Shown: positions 8,046 through 16,421, numbered from the stretch's first letter. The stretch: 33,012 nucleotides of DNA from Pseudomonadota bacterium (GCA_026390495.1 JAPLFV010000172.1:1-33012); one strand, 5' to 3'. Program-made: numbers and translations. Notes: a model not told the origin generated them from the sequence alone.

Positions 8046-8837
8046 TCAAGACTTTGATACTAGAAGCTCAACAATCGAACTTATAAGAATCAAACTGCCC
8101 ACAACTTCTAGAATGACTCGATACCATTTTCTAAATGCGGATTCTGAAAATCGATCCAACAAGGCTTTCCCATGATGAGTGCCCACAATGCTTGCTAGAC
8201 AGGCCAGTAGAAGAGTCAATAGAAATGTCAATTCAAGCGGGGATGAAGATTCACCTTTAAATCCAATAGCGATCCAAAAGTAGCAGACCTTGGCCAGATG
8301 GGAAATGGTTTGGGATGCCGCTTTGGTGGCGACGATTTGATATTTCGACATCGAAGTCTGCGCAAAAAAAGCATCTAAAACAGGACCAGCGGCGCCTGCA
8401 GTCAATTGTGAGACACTCATTAATATCCCACAAGTTAATGAATGGCTTGGCTTTGCAAAATTGAGTGCCAATTTTAACCTATCCATCAAGCGGGGCAAGA
8501 ATGCCACACATCCAAGACTGATCCCAACTAAACTCTTATCGGGTTGAAATGAGACCGCAAATGAAACCAACACACCTATCAGAAACCCAACACAATAAGT
8601 TGTTAAAGGCCCCCACACAATGCTTTGACGTATCAATATGGCTCGGGTGCCATTAGCGACACATTGAATCACACCATGGGCAATCATCGCTAATGACACT
8701 GTAAGAATTGAATTTAAAATTCCCATCAGTATCAAACCCCCTGCCATTCCAAAAACTGCGGAAATAAGCGATGTAATCCATGCCGAACAAATCAAAGCAG
8801 CTGCGATCTTAAAAGCACTTAGGGTTGGCAAAATCAT
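8046..8837 (-). CDS. TSUP-family (TauE/SafE) membrane transporter
   Basis: 263-residue polytopic inner-membrane protein with about eight hydrophobic segments arranged as two halves. The family pattern is visible in the first half (SLISAVFGMAGGLILMGIL) and in the corresponding second-half segment (SVSQLTAGAAGPVLDAFF). TSUP proteins move sulfite, sulfonates, sulfoacetate or other small organic anions; the substrate here is unknown. The ATG has a GGAGG site 5 nt upstream. It is transcribed divergently from a LysR regulator 112 bp away, the usual arrangement for a regulator and its target. Confidence 0.85.
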   Translation of the reverse strand: MILPTLSAFKIAAALICSAWITSLISAVFGMAGGLILMGILNSILTVSLAMIAHGVIQCVANGTRAILIRQSIVWGPLTTYCVGFLIGVLVSFAVSFQPDKSLVGISLGCVAFLPRLMDRLKLALNFAKPSHSLTCGILMSVSQLTAGAAGPVLDAFFAQTSMSKYQIVATKAASQTISHLAKVCYFWIAIGFKGESSSPLELTFLLTLLLACLASIVGTHHGKALLDRFSESAFRKWYRVILEVVGSLILISSIVELLVSKS

Positions 8838-8853
8838 TGGACCTCCAAAGGTT

Positions 8854-8874
8854 AAGTAAGTCTCTACTTCACTT
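8854..8874. promoter_or_regulatory. Imperfect inverted repeat, candidate operator
   Basis: AAGTAAGT and ACTTCACTT face each other across CTCT, an inverted repeat with one extra base. It sits in the divergent region between the TSUP gene and the LysR gene, just upstream of the TSUP ribosome binding site. It could be bound by the LysR protein; this is inferred from position only. Confidence 0.4.
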
Positions 8875-8949
8875 TACGGCCATGAATACCTATGACATAA
8901 TCGAATTATTACATTTATATTAACAACAAAAAGTGATTAATGGTGCATT

Positions 8950-9759
8950 ATGAACGAGCCAATCAATTTGCCAAACTTCGAGCTTATAGAAGCCCTTCGT
9001 GCCTTTGTTTTACATGGCACCACTGCAAAAGCTGCCGTGGCACTTAGACTTTCACAAGCAGCCATCAGTAAAAGACTTGGCTGCCTTGAAGACTGTGTAG
9101 GCTTTCCAATTTTACACCGACAGGGTCGAAATGCAGTCGCAACAGCTGAGGCGCTCACATTTCTAAATACTGTTGAGCCTCACATGACTGCGATTCGAGA
9201 TGCAATCTACCAGTCAAAATCAATGAAAAGAGAACGCCTCAAAGTCGCTCTTTCCGAATCCATCGCCCTATCAGGGGGTGCCGTCTGGATTGCTGATTTT
9301 CAAAGACTCTATCCACATATTGATGTTGAGTTGCACGTCCATCGCGCACCAGTTGCCATTCAAAATGTAGCCTCAGGAAATTATGATGTTGCAGTCACTC
9401 CCTTTTGGACCAGGACCCCAAAAAGTCTTGAAGTCACCGAGATCGGAAAGGAGCCTCTAGTTTTGCTTTCTAGAAGTTCGAATCAGCAAAAATTCGAAGT
9501 CATTACAATTGAAGAGTCTTCAGCCACTTGGAGCGATCTCGATGATCAGTTAAAACGCGCCCTCAAGCAAACGAATGTATCCATTGTCATCAATCAAAGA
9601 ATTGAATCTTTTGCCACAGTCGTTCAAGTTGCAAAGGCAGGCCTACTCGATGGCTTAGCGCCACTTGGTATCGCTAGAAGTTTGGCCTTTCCTCCAGACA
9701 AAACTCTGGATGTATTTTCTGGAAAGCTAAAACGAAAAACGATTTTGCCCTGTCGCTAA
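8950..9759 (+). CDS. LysR-family transcriptional regulator
   Basis: 269 residues. The N-terminal winged helix-turn-helix is clear (LRAFVLHGTTAKAAVALRLSQAAISKRLGCLE, about residues 16-47), followed by the linker helix and a periplasmic-binding-like effector domain beginning about residue 95 (RLKVALSESIAL). It is somewhat short for the family (about 290-310), mainly at the C-terminus. Such proteins bind an operator next to the target gene and respond to a small co-inducer. The divergent TSUP transporter is the obvious target. No strong Shine-Dalgarno precedes the ATG, so the exact start is less sure than the family. Confidence 0.88.
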   Translation: MNEPINLPNFELIEALRAFVLHGTTAKAAVALRLSQAAISKRLGCLEDCVGFPILHRQGRNAVATAEALTFLNTVEPHMTAIRDAIYQSKSMKRERLKVALSESIALSGGAVWIADFQRLYPHIDVELHVHRAPVAIQNVASGNYDVAVTPFWTRTPKSLEVTEIGKEPLVLLSRSSNQQKFEVITIEESSATWSDLDDQLKRALKQTNVSIVINQRIESFATVVQVAKAGLLDGLAPLGIARSLAFPPDKTLDVFSGKLKRKTILPCR

Positions 9760-9950
9760 GATAGATTTTCAAAAATCGGGCTTTTCAATTCGATCCACGA
9801 ACAGACCTGAAATTTTACACTAAAATTATCTGGAGTTTGCTTAGTCAATTTGAGGCTCCTAATGAGAGGCGTATACAAATTCTGCATCAAATAGATAATA
9901 GAGACCTTCTATGATAGCTTGATACTCACAAACATTAAAGGGACCTCAGT

Positions 9951-10418
9951 ATGAACTTATTGCAAAATGAAGTCATCATTCGTGGGCTTAACAAGAATAA
10001 TGGAATGATGATATTACGACGCGCAAAAATCGAAGATTTGGATGATATTCTAAATCTCATTAGTGATGGCAGTCCACCAGGCGTTAAAATATCTCCTACT
10101 GAAAAATCTGACAAATCCTACGTGGAAGTGTTTCACTATATTGACCAGCAACCCACCTACCTTTTAGCAGTTGTTGAAGTAGACCAAAGAATCATTGCAA
10201 CCTTTCAGCTAGTATTCTTGGCATTTCTGGCTGGTGGAGGTGCACAAGATTGTCAAATTGAATCAGTTCATGTAGCCAGAGACTTCCGGGGTCTGGGAAT
10301 AGGTGGCCTTATGATTGAATGGGTCATTCAACTTGCTAAGCAACATAAATGCCGCCGCGTTCAGTTAACGACTAACAAATCCAGAGTTGATCCCATGAAG
10401 GAGCCAAGTACAATCTAA
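9951..10418 (+). CDS. GNAT-family N-acetyltransferase, C-terminus disrupted
   Basis: GNAT acetyltransferases transfer acetyl from acetyl-CoA to an amine. The fold is present up to motif A: RRAKIEDLDDILNLI, the IESVHVARDFRGLGIGGLMIEW segment with the acetyl-CoA loop RDFRGLGIG, and the following helix and strand RVQLTTNKSRVD. At that point relatives continue with a conserved R-F-Y-x-x-L-G-F segment and a SHEG-type strand. Here the frame instead reads PMKEPSTI and stops, while the SHEG tail survives in another frame (10391-10426). A deletion of a dozen or so codons' length, not a multiple of three, is the simplest explanation, so the product is probably inactive. AAAGGGA precedes the ATG. Confidence 0.75.
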   Translation: MNLLQNEVIIRGLNKNNGMMILRRAKIEDLDDILNLISDGSPPGVKISPTEKSDKSYVEVFHYIDQQPTYLLAVVEVDQRIIATFQLVFLAFLAGGGAQDCQIESVHVARDFRGLGIGGLMIEWVIQLAKQHKCRRVQLTTNKSRVDPMKEPSTI

Positions 10419-10426
10419 ACCCATAG
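10391..10426 (+). pseudogene. Out-of-frame remnant of the GNAT C-terminus
   Basis: In the -1 frame relative to the GNAT gene the bases encode SHEGAKYNLNP and a stop, matching the usual GNAT ending (SHEGxKxxL). It directly abuts the RVD codons of the main frame, which marks the point of the deletion. Confidence 0.65.
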
Positions 10427-10480
10427 AGTTGATTTTAACAGTCGCATTTTGCAAACCAAACGCGCGAAATCTCACTATTC

Positions 10481-11086
10481 TTAAGCACGAGAATGACTAT
10501 TCGCAACCTGAATCAAATCTAGAATTCGCATAATCTTGGTTTGTACAACCTCAGGGTATGATTCAGGCAAGCTTCCTGTGCCATTTTGAAAATCCAATTT
10601 TGAAGATAGATCGTGCCTACCGCCAATCAAAGGATCCATCAAAAAGTGAACTCTCAAGTTCGATAATACTGAACCTAAAGATTCCTTTTGCTGAACAATC
10701 TCTACATGAATGGGGATGGTGACGTTGCCATAGAAACTTCCAAAAATGGACTCCTCATAGCAGAGGCGATTTTGAAGCCATTGGCCCCAAGTGGGTAGGC
10801 CTTCCACTATGGGTCGATATTCACTAGGGGTAGCCCGGTCAGGCTGGACGTCTGCCATTTTAGAATAAGTTTTTATAATCAGGGCATTAGAGTCAAAACC
10901 ATGAAAACTAAATTCCACAGCTACGCCCTCAAATTTAGTTACAACATCCTGCACCTTCAGCGAGACGTCTAGATCCCTTTGAGTCTGCAATTGAGATATA
11001 GGCCCTCTAATCCCCCAAGTAGACTTATAATCAGCTATCAATGTTAAAAGTTCCTTAACCGCAAATCTCAAAGGGTTGGCCTCCAT
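10481..11086 (-). CDS. Hypothetical protein
   Basis: 201 residues with no signal peptide or membrane segment, so probably cytosolic. I recognise no domain. It reads as mixed alpha/beta, with hydrophobic strands in the middle (VAVEFSFHGFDSNALIIK, VTIPIHVEIVQQ) and a terminal helix. One cysteine. The ATG is preceded by AAGGAG about 11 nt upstream. It converges on the damaged GNAT gene and is transcribed away from the exported protein at 11219. No operon partner. Confidence 0.7.
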   Translation of the reverse strand: MEANPLRFAVKELLTLIADYKSTWGIRGPISQLQTQRDLDVSLKVQDVVTKFEGVAVEFSFHGFDSNALIIKTYSKMADVQPDRATPSEYRPIVEGLPTWGQWLQNRLCYEESIFGSFYGNVTIPIHVEIVQQKESLGSVLSNLRVHFLMDPLIGGRHDLSSKLDFQNGTGSLPESYPEVVQTKIMRILDLIQVANSHSRA

Positions 11087-11218
11087 CGAGAATCAATCTC
11101 CTTGTCAAACTGACTAGTTTGGTCTAGAACCGCGCCAACAAGACACATTTGGCAAACACTTAATTCTTTTAGGTAACACCTAACTGCCCCCAAACAAGAT
11201 TTTAAGGAGAGGTAAAAA

Positions 11219-11692
11219 ATGAACTACAAAAAAATTCTAAATCCTATGATGATGCTGTCATCACTAGCTCTATCGTCTCACATCTTGAGCGCACCACAAA
11301 ATTTAGATTCTGCAAATTTTGATAAAGTCATCTGCCAGCAAGTCGCTGGTAAAACCCTTCAAATCGTAACTCTCAATGACGACGTCCAAATATCGCTCAT
11401 CTCTTTTAGCGGCAAGACATTGGCAAATCTCAATTTTGTTACTTCTGATTGCCACTTTTCTAAAAACTTTGAAATAGCCTTTCGCTGCGAAAATCAGCTT
11501 CACTCTTTCAGCTTAATCAGAAATCAATCTGACGGCCATGGACGTCGTTCTTACTCAGACGTTGAGGTGAAAGCATTTGACTTAGCCACATCGCCAACCA
11601 AAACCTTAATAGATGACATCTTTAGCACAAGGTCCGTGCAGTCCGGTAAAGTTGCTCGTTGTACGATCAATGGAAATTTTGAAATTTTATAA
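11219..11692 (+). CDS. Small exported protein of unknown function
   Basis: 157 residues with a signal peptide (MMMLSSLALSSHILSA, cleavage about residue 25). The mature domain is beta-rich (KTLQIVTLNDDVQISLISF and similar strands) and has four cysteines, probably two disulfides. AAGGAGAGG lies just before the ATG. No family recognised. It is transcribed divergently from the hypothetical gene at 10481-11086. Probably periplasmic. Confidence 0.75.
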   Translation: MNYKKILNPMMMLSSLALSSHILSAPQNLDSANFDKVICQQVAGKTLQIVTLNDDVQISLISFSGKTLANLNFVTSDCHFSKNFEIAFRCENQLHSFSLIRNQSDGHGRRSYSDVEVKAFDLATSPTKTLIDDIFSTRSVQSGKVARCTINGNFEIL

Positions 11693-11769
11693 TTTGGTGG
11701 CTTAGTATGGCCACTCTACCAGTGAAGTGTTGAAAGTCCCAATCGCAAGGCTATCGGTATTTGTTTCAT

Positions 11770-12471
11770 CTACTGGGCTGCTGCCTTCATAGATTTGACG
11801 AATGCTCCCACACCAATGACTCCTTTAAGCTTCCAAGGGAAAATCAAGGAACCCTGCTTTTCCCAAAGAAACACCAATGGAATATCTTTGGAAATATCCA
11901 CAGACTTTGACAGATTTAATGCTGAATTTACAGATACCACAACCTCGCAGGCAGCTCTTTCACCTTGATACAGGCATTTAGACGGCATCAATGCCGCCAA
12001 GATAATTGACTTTGTACTAACGAAATTTTCGAATTTTGCCTGCGAACCATACATAGTCTGAATCCAAAAACGCAAAAAATTTAAAGATTGAGTTTGCACT
12101 TCCAGTTGCGCTTTCATTGCGGCATCATCGTTCATTTGTTTGGATGACTGTTGAGGCTCAAGCACATCCTTAAAGGCTTCCACTAAAATTCTCTTTAAGT
12201 CCTGCGGATTCAATCTAAGCGTATTAGCCACGAGTGCCAACTCTGCTTCTCCCGACTCATCGATCACATCTTGAACGACGGTTTCAACCAGGTCATCGGT
12301 CGAGACAATACGACTAAAGAACAGTCCGCTTTGAAAGTAAGCCGAGGCGCAAATGGAGATCAAAGATATTTTAGGAGAAAATTGATGAAAAACTCCCAAT
12401 ACTAATATCGAGACTAAAGGGAAAATGCATAAAAATTTGAGATAGGAATTTCGGTTTTTAGACTGTAACAA
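11770..12471 (-). CDS. Membrane-anchored or exported hypothetical protein
   Basis: 233 residues. The N-terminus has a basic start and one hydrophobic helix (FLCIFPLVSILVLGVFHQF, about residues 13-31), followed by a second moderately hydrophobic part; it could be a signal anchor. The centre is helical and acidic (DDLVETVVQDVIDESGEAELA), and the C-terminus is strand-rich with a pair of cysteines. The start appears to be TTG at 12471: an in-frame stop lies just upstream and no ATG occurs in the first 110 codons. An AGGA site lies about 12 nt before it, so initiation may be weak. The gene lies directly downstream, on the same strand, of the hairpin-rich element. Function unknown. Confidence 0.6.
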   Translation of the reverse strand: MLQSKNRNSYLKFLCIFPLVSILVLGVFHQFSPKISLISICASAYFQSGLFFSRIVSTDDLVETVVQDVIDESGEAELALVANTLRLNPQDLKRILVEAFKDVLEPQQSSKQMNDDAAMKAQLEVQTQSLNFLRFWIQTMYGSQAKFENFVSTKSIILAALMPSKCLYQGERAACEVVVSVNSALNLSKSVDISKDIPLVFLWEKQGSLIFPWKLKGVIGVGAFVKSMKAAAQ

Positions 12472-12506
12472 GACTTAAGAATCCTGAATGAGATGGCGCC
12501 GGATAA

Positions 12507-12755
12507 CGAATATTCGCGGCAGAATCAATATCGACGTGCCGCGAAAATTCGGGGAAAAACATACTTAGACCTGAGATCCTTCAGGGCTAACGCCCTTCAG
12601 GACAAGTCGCCGGCGTTTCGCGCCAGCGACTATTTAGATTCTGATGAAAAAGGGTTAGTTCAAGGCGCGAGGAGAAAAAAGCGGAGTGTATTCAATATAC
12701 TCGAGCATTTTTTTCGACGAAGTAACGCAGAAATCTCCCTTTTCAGCAGAATCTA
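12507..12755. repeat. Multi-hairpin palindromic element, possible dispersed repeat or structured RNA
   Basis: Four successive inverted repeats fill this intergenic stretch. H1: 12507-12521 with 12537-12551, 15 bp and one mismatch. H2: 12578-12601, GGGC-TAAC-GCCC core with 8 of 10 positions paired. H3: 12606-12615 with 12621-12630, 10 bp and one mismatch around TTTCG. H4: 12635-12654 with 12737-12755, about 19 bp with one mismatch and one bulge, enclosing a smaller hairpin (12684-12691 with 12695-12702) flanked by an A6/T7 run pairing. The right end coincides with the stop codon of the lipoprotein gene. The density is far above the rest of the window. No transposase is present, so a MITE- or REP-like unit, or a processed RNA, is possible. 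Confidence 0.6.
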
Positions 12756-13949
12756 TTTAGAAACAACGCACTGATTGACGCTCTTTTGAGTGATCACTCG
12801 ACTTACTTTTTGAGTTTGACCTTCATGAACAGTTGTGTAGTCAATCGACACTTGAGTGTCATTCAATCGTTTTATCGCAACCGACAATTCCATAGACTCA
12901 TCGCGTTCACTGAATTGAGGCCCTTCGTTTTCAGTAAGCTTTACGTTGCTCGACGCAGTCACTTTAAACGCAATAGACGGTGTCGATCCTGCTTGTAGAG
13001 ACGCCAATGTATCAAATGAACCTCGCAGGTTTTGTGTATCATTTGAATCTGGAACGACTATATTTGCATTCGCCGAGGCCTTTGCTCTAAAACTCAAAGT
13101 GGAGTTCGCATCATTGACTGATACAGCAAACTCGCCTTTTGTATTTACATTATCATTACTGTCTTTTGCAGCTAAGTTCAAATCGTAGCCAAGAGCAATG
13201 ACGGCGGATGTGTCATTTGCGCCGACTCCAATACTTGCTGATCCACTTGTTGTTAGATTAATATTTCCACCTTCAGCGGACTGCTCGTTGTCTACTAACC
13301 TTCGCAAAGCACTTATTGTTCCAGATGAATTTGATGATTGAGCACTACCTTTCACTGCAATCTTAGAAAGATCCATCGTATAGACAACAGCAAATTGATC
13401 TGTTGGACCTGACTTAGTAAGGCCTTCAGGAGGAGCCGTCTCAATTTCGACAATCGCCTTAGCAGCACTTTTTAGGGCTTGAGACGAGGCCAGATAGACC
13501 TTGTTAAGTTGGTTGATATTGCTTGGACATCCTGCACTGTCCTCTAATGAAAACTCAGGCATGCCTGTGCCACTGCCACGTCCGCTTGGTAATTCGGGAA
13601 GTTTGATTTCAACACGCCTGGAATATGATCCAGACAAAAAGTTTTGAACCTTAACGGCATCAAGCAATTGCACTGATCCAACTGAATTTGACAAAGAATG
13701 CGATGTAGAATTTGATGTTGTCGACGAGTTAAATTTCGTCATCTTTGTTTGGCCAAATTTATCTGCGCTTGAATTCAATTTAGTTTCAACTTCAGTGGCA
13801 TTATTTGCAGTATTTTTAAAATTTTCACCAGCAACCAAACCAATAGCTGGCGTGGATACGCCACCACCAGACGAAGAGTTTTCCTCGTCTTTAATGCAAC
13901 CGACAAAACAAAGACTTCCAATTACAATTCCAGAAAAAACTGATCGCAT
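12753..13949 (-). CDS. Lipoprotein, Ser/Asn/Thr-rich, unknown function
   Basis: 398 residues with a type II signal peptide (VIGSLCFVG-C18) and a Ser/Gly linker (ENSSSGGG), as in tethered surface or periplasmic lipoproteins. The following 60 residues are rich in Ser, Thr and Asn. The C-terminal 200 residues alternate hydrophobic and polar residues in long strands (NINLTTSGSASIGVG, TLSFRAKASANANIVV), which suggests a beta-sheet or barrel-like domain. Two cysteines lie near residue 140 and at the C-terminus. GGAG lies 5 nt before the ATG. The stop overlaps the outer arm of the hairpin element, so its mRNA 3' end would carry that structure. Function unknown. Confidence 0.78.
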   Translation of the reverse strand: MRSVFSGIVIGSLCFVGCIKDEENSSSGGGVSTPAIGLVAGENFKNTANNATEVETKLNSSADKFGQTKMTKFNSSTTSNSTSHSLSNSVGSVQLLDAVKVQNFLSGSYSRRVEIKLPELPSGRGSGTGMPEFSLEDSAGCPSNINQLNKVYLASSQALKSAAKAIVEIETAPPEGLTKSGPTDQFAVVYTMDLSKIAVKGSAQSSNSSGTISALRRLVDNEQSAEGGNINLTTSGSASIGVGANDTSAVIALGYDLNLAAKDSNDNVNTKGEFAVSVNDANSTLSFRAKASANANIVVPDSNDTQNLRGSFDTLASLQAGSTPSIAFKVTASSNVKLTENEGPQFSERDESMELSVAIKRLNDTQVSIDYTTVHEGQTQKVSRVITQKSVNQCVVSK

Positions 13950-14134
13950 AGTATCTCCAAATACAAAGGGTTACACTTTTGAACGCGCTGCTTATTGAAT
14001 GAGCATTTCGTGCCATAGACGCTACCACGATAATTTTTAAACCGCCATATGATAGAATACCCACAACAGTCATTTTTATAGTCTATCGAAGCTGAAAATA
14101 ATCCTTTTCAGACTTCTTGAAAGCAGGTTATCAG

Positions 14135-15304
14135 ATGCGGCATCGCTCCATATTTCTACCTCTGCTGATCATATTTCTAGTCTTGTCGTTGGCAAACGCA
14201 GGTCTCGCCATTTTGATTGCGTCCCACCTAGCACTTACTCCTATTGAAGAACGACTGCTTCAAGCATCAGCATTTCTTTTTTTTGCCCTACAAATGATTG
14301 CACCCTGCATTCAAATGTTTACGAGAAAAGGATTTTCCCCAAACAAGTTCTGGGAGATTCTAAATTGGTATTCTTGCGTTGCACTTGGGGCTCTTTCAAC
14401 TATGGTTGTAACAGCTGTCGCTCTTGAGTTACCACTAGCTATCGCGATCCAGTTCTATCCTAAACTTCAAACCCATAGCCTGTTTCACGTTATCTGGATC
14501 GCAGTTTTTGGCACCATTGCTTTCGCGACGTTGACAATCGGCGTTGCTCAGGCAAATGTGGGTCCAAAAATCAAAAAAGTTCATGTTCCGATTCAAGGAT
14601 TGCCAAAAAGTTTCGATGGGTATCGGATCGTACAAATATCTGATCTTCACGTGAGTGCACTTATCGGTCGCCGTTACACTCAGAAGGTCGTCAATACGAT
14701 AAACTCTCTTGACGCTGACATTGTTGCCCTCACAGGGGATTTTGTCGATGGTTCAGTTGATCAGCTACGTTATCGAATCGCTCCACTTGCAGATATAAAA
14801 CACAAAGACGGTCGATATTTTGTGACTGGAAACCATGAGTACTATCACGATGCGCTTGAGTGGATCGACGAACACCGAAGGCTAGGAAATCAGGTATTGC
14901 TCAACGAACACAAGTTGATTTCGCGCGGCGATGATAAAATCGCAGTTGCGGGCACTATTGATCGGGCCGGAAAGTATTTTATTAAAGAGCATAAGGAAGA
15001 CATATCTAAAGCCATTGAAGGCTTAGAACCTGAAATCATAAAGGTCCTCTTGGCTCACCATCCAAATTGCCACGATGAGGCAGCGGCAAAGGGAATCCAC
15101 CTCCAGTTGTCAGGACACACTCATGGAGGCCAGTTCTTTCCATGGCAGGCCATTGTTCGACTAGTACACACACACTACAATGGACTATCTAAACAACGCT
15201 CTATGTGGATCTACGTCAATCCGGGTACAGGGTTTTGGGGGCCGCCAATTCGCACGACAATTCCTGCTGAAGTCACCTTACTGATACTTAAAGCTGTTGC
15301 TTAA
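14135..15304 (+). CDS. Membrane-anchored metallophosphoesterase (YaeI/YkuE type)
   Basis: 389 residues. About four transmembrane helices lie in the first 140 residues, followed by a calcineurin-like phosphoesterase domain with all metal-binding blocks: D170-LH172, GDFVDG at 201-206, GNHE at 232-235, an HHP motif near 308-310, and GHTHGGQ at 327-333. A conserved GTGFWGPP segment lies near the C-terminus. Relatives of the YaeI/YkuE group are membrane-linked phosphodiesterases acting on lipid or nucleotide phosphoesters; the substrate here is unknown. The ATG at 14135 is preceded by GCAGG; a TTG at 14117 is possible but has no better site. It is divergent from the lipoprotein gene ending its promoter region at 13949. 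Confidence 0.9.
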   Translation: MRHRSIFLPLLIIFLVLSLANAGLAILIASHLALTPIEERLLQASAFLFFALQMIAPCIQMFTRKGFSPNKFWEILNWYSCVALGALSTMVVTAVALELPLAIAIQFYPKLQTHSLFHVIWIAVFGTIAFATLTIGVAQANVGPKIKKVHVPIQGLPKSFDGYRIVQISDLHVSALIGRRYTQKVVNTINSLDADIVALTGDFVDGSVDQLRYRIAPLADIKHKDGRYFVTGNHEYYHDALEWIDEHRRLGNQVLLNEHKLISRGDDKIAVAGTIDRAGKYFIKEHKEDISKAIEGLEPEIIKVLLAHHPNCHDEAAAKGIHLQLSGHTHGGQFFPWQAIVRLVHTHYNGLSKQRSMWIYVNPGTGFWGPPIRTTIPAEVTLLILKAVA

Positions 15305-15354
15305 GATGGAAGCCTTCTAAAACAACGACTGGATAGCTCCAAATCAAAAACATA

Positions 15355-15395
15355 TTGACGACAATTAGATCGTATGCTATTTAATTGTATACGAT
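15355..15395 (+). promoter_or_regulatory. ohr promoter with overlapping OhrR operator
   Basis: TTGACG (15355-15360) and TATTTA (15378-15383) are 17 bp apart, and TG at 15375-15376 gives an extended -10. A perfect 7-bp inverted repeat, ATCGTAT (15369-15375) and ATACGAT (15389-15395), separated by 13 AT-rich bases, straddles the -10. AT-rich palindromes over the ohr promoter are the known mode of OhrR repression, so this is the likely operator. It leaves a leader of about 100 nt. Confidence 0.65.
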
Positions 15396-15488
15396 TTAAA
15401 TGATTGACGCTATCAGTCACATTGTACTCGCCATTTTTTTTGAGCTATTATTGTTTGCAACATTTACATTTTTATAGGGATTTAACAC

Positions 15489-15917
15489 ATGACAACAAAA
15501 TTAGAAAAAGTTCTTTACACAGCAACTGCAACAGCCTTTGGTGGGCGCGATGGCAAAGTTGAAACAGACGACAAGGCCCTGCAAATCAATGTCGTTCCAC
15601 CAAAAGCTCTGGGTGGATCTGGTGCCGCCGGAACTAATCCTGAGCAACTGTTTGCCGCTGGATACTCCGCATGTTTTGGCAGCGCCCTAGCCCACGTTGC
15701 AAGAGCACGCAAGATAACAACTGGACCGGTTTCAATCACAGCAAAGGTAAGCATCGGACCTGTCGGCCAGGGGTTTGGACTATCGGCACACCTAGTTGCA
15801 TCAATTCCCGAAATGCCTAGAGCAGAGGCCCAAGCACTCGTCGATATGGCACACCAAGTATGCCCATATTCAAATGCCACTCGCGGGAATATTCATGTTG
15901 AGATTTCTTTGGCATAA
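15489..15917 (+). CDS. ohr: Organic hydroperoxide resistance protein (Ohr)
   Basis: 142-residue OsmC/Ohr-family thiol peroxidase that reduces fatty-acid and other organic hydroperoxides in the cytosol, using lipoylated proteins as the usual reductant. All family residues are visible: an Arg at 20, Glu at 52 (NPEQLFAAGYSACF), the peroxidatic C62 and the resolving C125 (HQVCPYSNATRGN). Length is exactly typical. It is the first gene of an operon with ohrR and is controlled from the palindrome at 15369-15395. AGGGA precedes the ATG. Confidence 0.95.
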   Translation: MTTKLEKVLYTATATAFGGRDGKVETDDKALQINVVPPKALGGSGAAGTNPEQLFAAGYSACFGSALAHVARARKITTGPVSITAKVSIGPVGQGFGLSAHLVASIPEMPRAEAQALVDMAHQVCPYSNATRGNIHVEISLA

Positions 15918-15980
15918 AGTCGAGTATAAATCTCAGTGACCAAATGAACGCTTGTACTTGGGAACAACGAAGAGGAAACT

Positions 15981-16421
15981 GTGGCTAGCTTGAATCTGAA
16001 TGAACAATTTTGTTTTTCTTTATACAGAGCCTCAAGATCTGTCATTCGCCTTTACGGTCCATTGTTGAAATCCCTGGGCATCACCTATCCTCAATATCTG
16101 GTGATGTTGGTGCTTTGGGAAAAGCAGAAGGCCAGTGTGAAAGAAATCGGAATTCAAGTTGATTTAGACTCGGCCACCTTGACTCCGCTCATCAGAAAAT
16201 TGGAAGATTTTGGATTTGTTTCTAAATCTCGCAGCACCACTGATGAGCGAATTGTCGATGTCACTTTAACGCCAATCGGAAGATCTCTGAAGGCTAAGGC
16301 TCAAAAGATTCCTGAAGGCCTCAAACTCCTATTACATTTAAACTCACCTAAAAAATCGCCACTTGATTATAAGAGTATAAAGCGCGATCTAGATCAACTC
16401 TTCCGACAGATCGAGTCATGA
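15981..16421 (+). CDS. ohrR: MarR-family peroxide sensor OhrR (one-Cys type)
   Basis: 146-residue winged-helix repressor. The reactive cysteine is C11 in the motif QFCFSLYRASR, as in known OhrR proteins; it is the only cysteine in the protein, so it resembles the one-Cys (Bacillus subtilis) type, which is inactivated by mixed disulfide or overoxidation, rather than the two-Cys type. The Tyr residues of LYGPLLK and ITYPQYLVML match those that hydrogen-bond the oxidised Cys. The recognition helix is in LDSATLTPLIRKLEDFGFV and the wing in STTDERIVDVTLT. The start is GTG with GAGGAAAC upstream. It lies 63 nt after ohr and probably represses the operon that contains it. Confidence 0.92.
   Translation: MASLNLNEQFCFSLYRASRSVIRLYGPLLKSLGITYPQYLVMLVLWEKQKASVKEIGIQVDLDSATLTPLIRKLEDFGFVSKSRSTTDERIVDVTLTPIGRSLKAKAQKIPEGLKLLLHLNSPKKSPLDYKSIKRDLDQLFRQIES

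Noticed and set aside
12507-12755. Integron attC-like cassette sites
   Set aside because: Some hairpins contain TAAC and GTTAG words, but they do not form the paired core sites expected of attC and no integrase is present.
12493-12774. 93-codon open frame on the plus strand
   Set aside because: It runs through the four-hairpin element, ends over the stop of the opposite gene, and has no ribosome binding site. The open frame is better explained by the palindromic repeat composition.
15515-15880. 121-codon antisense frame inside ohr
   Set aside because: A shadow of the strongly conserved ohr gene; no start signal.
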